A program made the translations under genes and the position numbers. Of a stretch of DNA of 64,000 nt, positions 46,241 through 56,239 are shown one piece after another; position 1 is the first letter of the stretch, and the number at the start of each line of letters is the position of its first letter. Under the pieces are notes generated by a model. It saw nothing but the letters and a program-made list of their open reading frames with translations, did no database searches and was not told where the DNA came from. The stretch spans positions 67,920,946 through 67,984,945 of the forward strand of contig NC_079147.1 in the NCBI RefSeq assembly GCF_945859685.1, given 5' to 3'. The stretch is from Eupeodes corollae (lineage: Eukaryota > Arthropoda > Insecta > Diptera > Syrphidae).

Positions 46241-47360
46241 ATGAATTTAAAAAAAACCGCACTAACGAATTTCAAAACAAAATTTTGGAAAATCAATAAT
46301 TTTTTGATTTATAAAATGGCATTTAAATTTTTGAGAACAAACTTATTTTTCGGGTAAAATTTTGAATCTTAAAATCATTTTTTTTAATTATTTTCAATGT
46401 GCATGATCCCGGAAGAGCGCATTATTTTGACAAATTTTAATTACATAACTATTTTTTATCCAAATTAATCAATTTATTTTAAACTGTCTATCAAGAAGTA
46501 ATATCTTGGTAGCTTTGTATATATAATTTTAAAATATTATTCTTTTGCTTGCCTTCGCCTATATCAAAGAATAAATACTTAGTACAATTTTAAGAAACGG
46601 GCCAGAAAGAGTATATGTATTTAAATTAGAATCACTTTTTCAACGTATATACACATTCTACATTCTACCTGTATAGGTGTTACGTGCAACCTTTACAACT
46701 ATTATATATATTATATATAAAATCCAAAACGCATAAGATCCTGAATGTAAACAACACATGAATAGCAATTTCTTGTACTTGTTCGTAAGCTTGTTTCTTT
46801 TAAAATTTACGGAACAAATAAACTGAACGTAATAACTCCATGTTTGCGCTGAAAACTTGTAGGAAAGAAGCAATGTGATTGGATTGTTGTAACTACCTTC
46901 TACCTACCAATAACATTCCTTCATTATCGTGCATAAAGCTGAGCACGCCAATTTACTGTTCCTTATTCGTTTAAGACACCTGCCTAACTACACAACCAAT
47001 ACGCGATCGCTTTACAATTTAAACAAACATGTTCTTTCTCTTTCTTATCTTCGTACAATTTATTTTCTATCCTATTTCTTCACATATGAAATTAAAATAA
47101 AGCTATCCAAAGGAAAACGCTTTGAACGAACAGTTGAATACACAAACAATTGTTTTTGTAAAGTATGCTTACAAGTATTTTTCATTTCCGGGGCAAAATG
47201 CCTACGATGAGTTGTGTCTTGGAATGAATCACTCGGTTTTTTTGACATATTTGAAAACAAACTTATTTTACTGGTATATTTTTAAATCTTATATAAGTAC
47301 TTTGAACAGACTCTTTGCTTACAGCAGCAAGTTCGTTGCGACCCAGTCGTGCAAAATTTT
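46241..47360 (+). repeat. Repeat S, copy 2, right part
   Basis: Words such as atttttgagaacaaac and aattttgaatcttaaaatc near 46330-46375 parallel S copy 3 near 60675-60705. The segment agcaagttcgttgcgaccca then gtcgtgcaaaatttta at 47327-47360 parallels agcaagctttagcgatccag then tcttgcatttta at 60739-60770, apparently the S tail. The tail tgcaaaa echoes the head palindrome. Similarity in between is weak, and the stretch 46430-47320 has no supported gene. R copy 7 follows directly. Confidence 0.45.
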
Positions 47361-48150
47361 ACTGAATGTTGACAACAATATTTTTTGAAAGATAAAAGTA
47401 AATTAAAGCCAATGTCTTAAAGTTTTGAAAAGATATTTGAGTCGAAAATCAATTTTTACCAACTTTTATTAATTTTTTTAGGTTTTTATATTTGTGTAAG
47501 AAAACTGTCAATTCGATTTATCTCAACATTTTTCAGAATGTTGTAAACAATATTTCTTATAAGATAAAATAAGTTTGAAGCCTAAATTTCAAGTTTTTGA
47601 AAAGATATTTGAATCGATATTCATTTTTTACCAACTTTGAGTAACGATTTTTTCAGACTTTTGTTTTTATAAAAAAACTGTCCATTCGATTTTTCGCAAA
47701 AATTTATCAGATGTCAAAAATATTATTTTTCGTTACAAAAAATTGTTTTGGAGATGAAACCCTATTTTAGTCGTAAAATTTTTGGAGGTGACCATTTTTT
47801 TTGTTCAGTTTTTTTGATTTATAAAAAAACGTTAAATGGATTTTTTTCAAAAAATATTTGTCTTTGACATCACGTTACAATATATTATATAAAATTTAAT
47901 TCAAGTTTCTAGCGTTTTTGGTGCGTAAGATATTTAGGCTTAACCAAAATGTTCACCTTTTTTTCAAACTGCTATGGTAAAAAAACCACCCACGTAATTT
48001 TCTTGAGAGCCCTTTTTCCATCTTCGTGCCTTATTATATGTATAACAACATTTATTTGAAATTGATATATTTATCTTCTGGTTCTTGAGCTATGGGCGAC
48101 GAAAAAAAAGTCGCGAATGGACGGACGAACGGATGTTCGAGGGCGTTCAA
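47361..48150 (-). repeat. Repeat R, copy 7, reverse orientation, head missing
   Basis: The + strand shows R complements: actgtcaattcgatttatct and actgtccattcgatttttcg monomer words about 180 bases apart, then ttcttgagctatgggcgacg and cggacgaacggatgttcgag at 48085-48145. The palindromic head and the tail are both absent, leaving about two monomers and the middle. It lies between the S2 tail and a mariner. Confidence 0.7.
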
Positions 48151-48289
48151 TATATTCTCGGTATCGGGGTGAAGCTGTGGTTATATATATAAATTGACTT
48201 ATTTATCAAGTAATACTATTATTTTAGTGCATTCATGTAAAATTTCATATAAATGTGATTATTATTTACCGTTAAATCTCTATTTAAAC

Positions 48290-49101
48290 AGAATCATAAT
48301 GGCAACTGAGACGATGATTTCTCACTAAGCAAGGAAAAAGTCAAAAAACTATTCATGAAGAAATGGTGGCAGTTTACCAGGGTTCCGCACCTTCATTATC
48401 AACTGTGCAAAAGTGGTCAATTGAGTTCAAGAGAGGCAGAGAGAGCATTGAAGACGACCCACGCTCCGGCGGCGCCCCGGCTAGTGCTTGTACGGGAGAA
48501 AGCATCAAAGAAGTCGAAAAACTTGTTCTCGAGGATGCCCGAATAAAGGTGAAAATGATGGCAGAGATCACCAAGCTTTCGACTGGTACCATTCACACCA
48601 TCCTTCATGACCATCTTAACCTTTCAAAGGTCAGTGCAAGGTGGGTGCCTCGAATGCTCACAGCGCCTCAGAAAAAAGAGAGATTCGCATGCTGTAGAGA
48701 GCTTTTGGAGATGTGTAGTGAGAACGCGGACGGTGTTATGCATCGGATTGTTACTGGGGACGAAACATGGGTTCACCACTATGACCCTGAAAGCAAACAA
48801 GAGTCCATGCAGTGGCATAAAAAAGGAACAGACCCCCAGAGATTGTGGTTTTGAAGAAATTCAACATCCACCCTATAGTCCAGACCTTGCCCCTAGTGAT
48901 TACTTCCTGTTTCCTGATTTGAAAAAATGTCTTCTGGGAAAAAGATTTTCTGATGATGAAGAACTCAAGTCGGCAATAAATGGCTATTTTGCAGGGAAAG
49001 AGGAAACTTATTTTTTTGAGGGTTTAAAAAAGCTTATCTCAAGATGTAACAAATGCATTGATGTTAGGGGTGATTATATTGAAAATAATAATCTTACTTG
49101 A
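48290..49101 (+). pseudogene. Mariner transposase with central deletion
   Basis: The first frame (to 48854) reads KTIHEEMVAVYQGSAPSLST then VQKWSIEFKRGRESIEDDPR, the DNA-binding half of a mariner transposase. TGDETWVHHYDPESKQESMQ, which holds the first catalytic aspartate, follows. After GTDPQR the frame jumps to DCGFEEIQHPPYSPDLAPSD then YFLFPDLKKCLLGKRFSDDE (third aspartate), ending GDYIENNNLT. The intervening part, with the second aspartate (usual HDNAPAH motif), is missing, a deletion of a few hundred bases. The N-terminal ~20 residues are out of frame and no intact start remains. The DD34D triad is broken, so the gene is dead. Terminal inverted repeats were not identified. Confidence 0.88.
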
Positions 49102-49149
49102 ACAGCCAAGCTGTACGGACATGTTTCTGTTGGTGTCGTGGGGTGCGCA

Positions 49150-49861
49150 GTTGTGGTTTCATTTTATCAAATTTCGCAAAGCAATAGTTTCTTCTTTGAT
49201 CCAATTACGGGACTTGATGATTTAAAAACTATTAATTCTCTTAATAACTCTTTTTCGCATGGCAGAGATAATTTATCAAATATAGTTCTAAAACGAATCG
49301 GATTGAACATAGTTGATATACTTTCACATATTTTCAACCTAAGCATTAATACAGGTATATTTCCAGATGAACTTAAGATTGGTATAGTTATTCCCCTTTT
49401 CAAGAAAGGAAACAAAGAAGATAAATCTAACTATAGACCAATTTCCTTGCTGTCTTCAATTTCCAAGGTTTTCAAAAAACTTATTAAAACTAGAATGCTT
49501 GCTTATCTTAATAGAATCAATTTTTTTAGTCCGATCTCCGATGCAATTCGGTTTTAGAACTGGACGATCTACGGAAGATGCTCTTCTAGATTTTTTTTTT
49601 ATTCTGCAAAGTGGTTTAGATCATAAATATCACTGTACTGGACTTTTCGCGGACATAACTAAGGCATTTGATATGGTTAACCATAAAACTTGCTAGACAA
49701 GCTTGATATGGCTGGCTTTCGTGGGTTTACCTTAAAATGGTTTGAGTCCTATCTTAAAAATAGAATGCAGTTAGTGAAAATTCAAAACTGCTTCAGTGAC
49801 CCTAAAACTAGTCACTTAGGAGTCCCTCAAGGTTCAGTACTCGTTCCAGTTTTATTTCTAA
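49150..49861 (+). pseudogene. Non-LTR retrotransposon D1 reverse transcriptase, 5' half
   Basis: The stretch DNLSNIVLKRIGLNIVDIL then VIPLFKKGNKEDKSNYRPIS and LLSSISKVFKKLIKTRM is the RT entry region. After one frameshift, MQFGFRTGRSTEDALLDFFF and LFADITKAFDMVNHK carry the first catalytic motif. Then comes DMAGFRGFTLKWFESYLKNR, and GVPQGSVLVPVLFL, in which VPV replaces the usual GPI. It stops at 49861, where a Helitron is inserted, and resumes at 53007. No endonuclease is present upstream; the 5' end lies about 50 bases past the mariner. Confidence 0.85.
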
Positions 49862-49990
49862 CTAGCTGACCCGACGAACTTTGTTCCGCCTTAATGGCAA
49901 TAAATAAGCAGATTGTGTTTTTTTTTATTGGAAAAAATACAAAAAAAAAATTAAATAACTACATTAATCATTCGTTATTATTTCTGTATT

Positions 49991-51556
49991 TTAGTACATA
50001 GGTTGTTCTTCACTCTTAAGTACCTTGTGATACACGACATTTTTTGTTTTATTATCAGGCGCAAAAACAAACAACGTAGATGGTCTTCCGACCCGTGAAC
50101 ATGCCACGTATAATTGACCATGGGAAAAACATGAATGTTCTAGATTTAAACCACAAACTTTTAAGGATTGGCCTTGTGATTTGTTGATGGTCATGGCAAA
50201 TACAAGACGTATCGGAAATTGAAGTCTTTTAAATTCAAACGGCATATCGGTTGGGATCATCGGGATCCTCGGAATGAGAACTTCCTCACCTTTGAATTTT
50301 CCTATCATTATCGTAGCGTAAATTACATTGTTCATCAATTTACTAACCACCAAACTCGTACCGTTGCACAGTTTTGGTTGGTTTAAGGCGTAAATTGTGC
50401 GGTGGTAAGCCAGGCACGTCCAAAGAGTTTAAAAATTCAATTGGATAGTTGGTGGCCATTGTTCCAATGATCTTATTTTGAATTATGTAGTTCAGGTCAT
50501 CTACATCTTTATTCTTAGCCGCTAAAATTGCTCGCTCACTCAACCATTCATTATTTTTGTAGTTAGAAATAATATTTGGAAATACATTGTTGATAAGTTC
50601 GTCTTTTGATGAGAAAAAATTACAGAAATTATTTGGAAGTGATATTAATCCGCTCGATTCATCGACAGGTACTTGACCATTACCGACAATCAGCAATTGC
50701 TCCGAGAAATCTTCAGCAGATGTATCATTAAGCAATGTAACTCTAATGTTTGTTGTCAGCTGCAGTTTCTTCAAATAGCGCTATAGATTTGACGATTTGA
50801 GGCAAGCGTTTATTTCATCGGCAGCCGTAGATCTTGGAATTACTGCCAGTATTTGGCGGAAATCACCAGACAGTAAAATCATTGCTCCTCCAAAATATCT
50901 CGAGTCATTGCGTAAATCTTTTAATGTTCGGTTAAGTGCCTCTAATGCACGTTTATGCGCCATTGTGCATTGGTCCCAGATGATGATTTTCGATGCCGCT
51001 AAAACTTTGGCCATTGCTGAGTGTTTTCAATATTACACGTTGGTTCTTCAATAGTTTGAAGATTTAACGGTAATTTGAATGCTGAATGAGCCGTACGGCA
51101 TCCTTCTAACAATGTGGCTGCTACTCCAGAAGAAGCAACTACAACCGCTATGTTGGATCTCGCCCGAACAGTTGCTAAAACTAATGACATAAGGAATGTC
51201 TTGCCAGTTCCACCAGGGGCATCTAGGAAATATAAACCACCATTTTCATCAGCGATTGCCTTCATTTAAGTATCATAAACTTCCTTTTGTTGGTAATTCA
51301 AAAGGAGTACATTCCTTTGAACTACTAAATCTAATTCCTGGTGATCATATTCACGTTCCCGTTCCAATTCTCGATTAAATGCGTCATTCATTTCACGATT
51401 TGGCGCTGGCATTCCTAACCTGATTAATAAATTACCGCACATGAGGTAACACATATCTTCGATCAAGAGTAAAGTACGATTATGTATCTCCTCATTCATC
51501 TCAATATCGTAATTTCTGGAACTGACACGACTTTCATGTAAAATATCTTCTGACAT
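49991..51556 (-). pseudogene. PIF1-type helicase of Helitron 2
   Basis: Segments in order on the minus strand follow. 51266-51556: linker SEDILHESRVSSRNYDIEM and LNYQQKEVYDT. 50999-51265: Walker A DAPGGTGKTFLMSLVLATVR and VVVASSGVAATLLEG. 50781-51014: ASKIIIWDQCTMAHKRALEA, where the Walker B DE is DQ, then LLSGDFRQILAVIPRST. 50343-50774: NNEWLSERAILAAKNKDVDD and DVPGLPPHNLRLKPTK. 49991-50353: PIRLVFAMTINKSQGQSLKV and SHGQLYVACSRVGRPSTLFV. All superfamily-1 helicase blocks are recognisable, but four frame breaks separate them. The helicase would unwind the donor strand during rolling-circle transposition. It is far better preserved than the helicase of Helitron 1. Confidence 0.9.
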
Positions 51557-51574
51557 ACTATCTTTGTATTTGTG

Positions 51575-52553
51575 TCACAGGTTACATGGGTTTGATGGAA
51601 AACATGTCGTAATTATGATAGCGAATAATGTGCGTATCTGACTTGGAGATGCAGAGATAGTGGCTTCAGCGATTGTCGTATCCCAATGGGTATCGTTTTC
51701 TAATAAGTTCAATTCTTCACATGCAGCACGATATGTTGGGAATATTACACCATTAACAGTTCGTAGTGTCTCAAATGAAGTTGGTCCACACACATTTACC
51801 AGCAACAACCGCAACTGACCAAGAGCATCAGTAGAACGCACATCTGGGTACCCAGGAACCGCATCACCTTGCTTCCGTCTTTGAAAATTCTTGGATGAAG
51901 CATTCAAAGTATGATAACGTGGCATCTCCGAGTAAAGCAAAGTTCGTGCAAACTGATCGCTTTGGCAGATTGCAAAAAAACTGGTCAATGTAGTTGCTGG
52001 AGGTGTTTCAGCACGTTGCGTAGCATTCGAAGCCGTGAAATATACTCGTTGACCATTCTCCAGATGCCCAGCCAACAGTAGGATTACGTTCGTGAATTAG
52101 AAATGCGGATATACGCCAAATCGCTTCATAACAGTTAACATAACGACCAACTTGATAGCGTGAAATTTCATCGTTGGTATTTGAGGATTGCAATTCAAAA
52201 ACCGCCATATCAATGCCTTTCGTGACATATTTGCAAATATATTTTATGGACTTAACTGAATTGCAGTATTCAACGTTGCAATGTGTCTTGAACGTTTTAG
52301 AAATAAATGGCGACAAATTATCTATTTGTTGCCTTCTGTTGTTCGCTCGACGATTCTGCATTGCCAACCGAGCTGTTTCACGGGCTGCTTCACTTTGCTC
52401 TCGTGATTGAGAAGCACGAAGCCGAGTCATACTATCGCGGCGCTGTTCACGTGCAATTTCTTGTTCTTCTTCAGTCCTTTCATTTGCAGTATTTTGTATT
52501 CTTCTTGCATTACGGCTTTGTCGGGAAAGATTCGATCGTCTTGGTCGCGGCAT
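51575..52553 (-). pseudogene. Helitron 2 Rep-region protein with the HUH part deleted
   Basis: It starts MPRPRRSNLSRQSRNARR at 52553, a basic glutamine/arginine-rich N-terminus of the kind seen in insect Helitron proteins. After NRRQQIDNLSPFISKTF it jumps directly to KTHCNVEYCNSVKSIKYICK, then YVTKGIDMAVFEL. The segment YICKY fits the Rep YxxxY tyrosine motif. The preceding HUH motif that coordinates metal is not present, so a large internal deletion is inferred. After a frameshift near 52040, 51575-52075 continues with HLENGQRVYFTASNATQRAE, LRLLLVNVCGPTSFETLRTV and IRTLFAIIITTCFPSNPCNL. The helicase follows in another frame. Rep would nick and join strands; here it must be inactive. Confidence 0.82.
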
Positions 52554-53006
52554 TATTAATTAAACTTCACTTCACTTTTAATTAAACTTCACTTCACTTC
52601 AATCCACTTCTTAATTATTTATTTAATAGAAATAGTTTTAATATTGATTTCTTACAAATATTAAATTGTCATGCATACGTCATTACTTATACATAGCTGT
52701 CATTTTACGTCAATTACATAGGTGTCATTTGCGTTTTGTTATTCCAAGTCTGATTCTTTTTTGTTATACCACGTTTTATAGTGACTGACGTTTCATGTCA
52801 AGTCACACGGGAACGCTGTCGAACGGGATAAAAAGTATCCTATGTCCGTCTCCTGGCTCTAAGCTACCTCACTACCAATTTTCAGCCAAATCTGTTCTGC
52901 CGTTCTTGAGTTATAAGTGGTGTAACTAACACGACTTTCTTTTATATATATACATATATAGAATATAGATATAGATATAGAATATAGATATAGATATATA
53001 TATAGA

Positions 53007-53947
53007 TATACATAAATTCTCTTTTTTTGCTTCCAATAATTGGTAGAATCAAAGCCTTTTCAGATCACCTAGGAATTGCTTACTGTTCATCTAGTCCCTT
53101 AAATCAAATATGTGATATAAATCATGTGGTTCATCTTCTTAGATGCTGGTTTGCGAAACATGAGCTTATAGTCAGCAATAAAACTAAACTTATGTATTTT
53201 AGTCTTACTCGTAAAATATCGCCTGATATTCCTATAGTTTTTCATTCACATGAATGTACTAACTATCAACTTTGCAATAAAAACTGTTTTACAACTGAAA
53301 GTGTAGAAGACTTCAAATACCTAGGTATTACTTTGGACCAAAATTTAAATTGGACCAAACACATATCGCTTTTAAAGAACTATCTGTTTTCAGCTAATCG
53401 GAATTTTTATCATTTGAGGAAACACTGCTCCTTGGAAATGTTGAAGATGGTCTACTATGGAATTTTCCATTCAAAATTAGAATATGGCATTTGTTGTTGG
53501 GGTGGAGCATATGTGAATCATCTTAATCAGCTAACTGTCTTACAGAAATCTGCGATTCGAAATGTTTGCAAAACGCATCGACTAGCTAACTCAATGCATT
53601 TATTTAGATACCAGCAAGTCCTACCTGTTCGTCATTTGTTTTATTTTAAAGTCCCCAAAGTTTTTTTTAAAAGGTCAGATTATCTGCAAAGTCCGATTTC
53701 GGACCTTAGAAATCTTCGCAGCGACTCTGCTTACTTGGTCAATATTCCCTTTTTTCGCACCACGTCTAGAAATGTCAAAATTTTCAATTTGATAAATCGG
53801 ACTCATTACAATAACTTCCTATGGGAAGTTAATAATGATAGAATCTTCTTTACAAAAGATTTTGAAAATGTTATCGATTGTAAGGTTGATCTCGGTGTTG
53901 AAATAAATAAGATGGCATCAATCACATCACCAAGTCCCGTACTTTAA
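53007..53947 (+). pseudogene. Retrotransposon D1 reverse transcriptase, 3' half, with R-derived C-terminus
   Basis: The frame resumes after the Helitron and stays open for 306 residues. The catalytic box reads AFSDHLGIAYC where AFADDLGIAYC is expected, so the second aspartate is a histidine. EDFKYLGITLDQNLNWTKHI, YYGIFHSKLEYGICCWGG and VLQKSAIRNVCKTHR are typical thumb and C-terminal RT motifs, also seen in D2. From about 53763 to 53830 the sequence is a nearly exact complement of the head of repeat R, giving TSRNVKIFNLINRTHYNNF and LWEVN. The frame then continues to a stop at 53947. Relative D2 has a different C-terminus here, so the end looks chimeric. Confidence 0.85.
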
Positions 53948-56239
53948 TCAGATATTTACTATTACCTACCACTAGTTTTATAAATTTGTAAAACAGTTAA
54001 AAGATCATAGCGCTTAAGTCATAACTCATTGTTTGCCATTTTTTCTTTATTTTATTATTTCAAACACATTTTGTTTCATATACCGCCAAAAAACGATTTT
54101 ATATATTTGTAATTTAATTAAAACTTCAAAACAGAGAGTGGGATGAGATGTTTGTTAGGTAGAACCATTTCATTAATATTGAGGAAAGGTTAAAAAGGTA
54201 ACATACTTTTTATATTATTTCCATCTTGCAACCCAACTTTTTAAAATATTTTTGTTTGAAAACTCAAAACCTTTAAATAAACATTACAAAATAAGAGTTT
54301 TTTAAACCAAGATATAATAGCTTTTAAGTTATCTACCCTCCTTTAAATTCTATTTTAAGTTAAATCTAAAAATCCATCGTTTCAAATAATTTGAATGTCG
54401 AAAGGTTTAAGTTTGTTTTATTTTTAGAATTTTGGAACCCATTGAATTTTATATTTAACGTCAAACTCCAGCTCATGGGATAAGCATCACAAAAAAGAAA
54501 ATAAACTTTCTTTAAAAAAAATAATAAAAAAAAAAAGAAACATAAATATTAAGAAAATCCATCTTTTGATGAGTTTTCCTTTTAAATAGCTCAAAATGTG
54601 AAAGCTTCAGATATCACACATTATACTTAATATATAACATATCACCTCACCATAGCCAGCGCCATCAACATCAACGTCAGTACTCATATCATTTTGGGGA
54701 TCGTAGAATATACGTACATATAAGATTTTGTCATATTACGAGAAGCTGTAGAATTATAATGATATAATAACCTCTGGCAACAGTAAATACGTTGTTATTA
54801 AATTACACATATAATATAGGTTAAGCACCTTCAACACGACAAAATACACCGAGCGAACTTTGTCAAATAAATTGAACATACGTTATCCCGGCATTGTATC
54901 TCTTACCCTACTCCCGAACTTTCACATGATGCATATAATACCTATCTACGTATGAAGCTAGTGTAGCTTATGGAGCTCATATAATGTAGAGAAGATACAC
55001 AGAAGTGTGTTTGTTGTAAAGCTATTGCTATCCTGACGTAATCTAATTACAATACATCAGATCCTACAATGGAATTATGTATCTTGTGTTTCAAAGAAGC
55101 CTTATGCTCTGTTCTCTGTTCAACTCGACTCGTCCTTGTTCCCCGTCCCGTCCGGTCCGTCGTCAATTCATCGTCATCGTGTTCATCATCCTGAGAAACA
55201 AGAACGCCAACACGCCACACCGCGCCGAAGAGATGCTGATGAAACGCACATAACGGCTTCCTTGTCCCAATAATACTCCAACCAACCTACATAGTATTAG
55301 GAGTAGCATAGGAGAATGGTATGATGATGGTAAGGATTCGTCAAAGACAATGTAATCACGAAACCAATAAATTTTAAGAGGAAAATGTTTGTAATTACAT
55401 TTCAATTAACGATGGTGTCCCAGAACCCCAGAACCCGAACCTAACGTTCATGTTACCCATGCCACAAAAATAAGAAGCAGCTGTTGGCGGATGGGATCTA
55501 TTAATGCCATTTCAATTGACAGCTCCGTTGGAGACTTGAGAGCTTGTATAAATGTACGTATGTTCGTAGGAGTATCAAGTATTAAGAGCAAGGTATAGAG
55601 GTAGGTTGGTACTGGTAAACATAACACGAATAATGTAATAAGCACACAAAGTCCTCGTAAGGATGTTAATAAAATTTGTGTATTCCTACGCTTCCTTCTG
55701 CTGGCTGACTGGATGGCTGTTTTCATATTCGTTTTCGTGTTTCGTTCTTTAAATATGCAAAATTAATTACTGGCAAATATAATGATGTAAGTATAAGTAC
55801 ATTACAGAGAGGGGGGGTTAATGTTGTGTAGGTAGGTAAGTAGGTACTTAAATTAAGTTAAATATCTTAAAGCGTCGATTTTTTATCGATGAAGGCCCTG
55901 ATTTGATTTGTTGTAAAATCCAAACAAAAGAAAGTTGATAATCGTTTTTTTTTTCATTGAACTTTAAAACGTGGTTATGGATTCAATAGTAATCAAATTT
56001 TTTCTTAATTGGTTTTTAAAAATTTTCATAATTTTATTTTTAAATTGTTTCTTTTCCCAGCAAAACGTATTTGAAAAGGTGACAAGCTATGTAAGTAGCA
56101 GTAGGGGTCATGACCCGCCCCTGGGAGATAATTTGTTTGTATATTCGTAGGAATTCCCTTCAATTAAGAAAGTAATCCTATTGCGTCATTGGATATGACC
56201 ACCATTATATTTTGAATTATTTATTTTTTTAACATGAAA
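53948..56239. other. Non-coding stretch with a repeat-poor island
   Basis: 53948-54590 is AT-rich 3' flank of D1. 54600-55730 is less AT-rich, has CAT/CGTC-rich words such as cgtcatcgtgttcatcatcc and shows no repeat similarity. The open frames at 55163-55405 and 55448-55726 on the minus strand have no recognisable domain and no supporting signals. 55731-56239 is AT-rich again. No gene is supported. Confidence 0.5.

Larger units (their letters stand above)
49862..53006 (-). mobile_element. Helitron 2, 3145 bp, exact ends
   Basis: Minus-strand element ending CTAG at 49862 (last bases CGGGTCAGCTAG) and beginning TC at 53006. Flanks are A (49861) and T (53007), with no target duplication. The first ~70 bases of the 5' end are an expanded tatagata-type array. 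Removing exactly these bases joins the D1 RT reading as VLFLIYINSLF, in frame, which independently supports the ends. The CTAG end matches that of Helitron 1 for 15 bases (ctagctgacccgacg against ctagctgacccgaca, one difference). Inside are a Rep-derived N-terminal region and a PIF1 helicase, each broken by frameshifts. Confidence 0.92.

Noticed and set aside
48374..48614. Minus-strand open frames within the mariner
   Set aside because: They are antisense to clear mariner transposase motifs.
55448..55726. 92-residue minus-strand frame with hydrophobic stretches, considered as a membrane protein or exon
   Set aside because: No conserved motif, no convincing splice sites and no start context; chance open frame.
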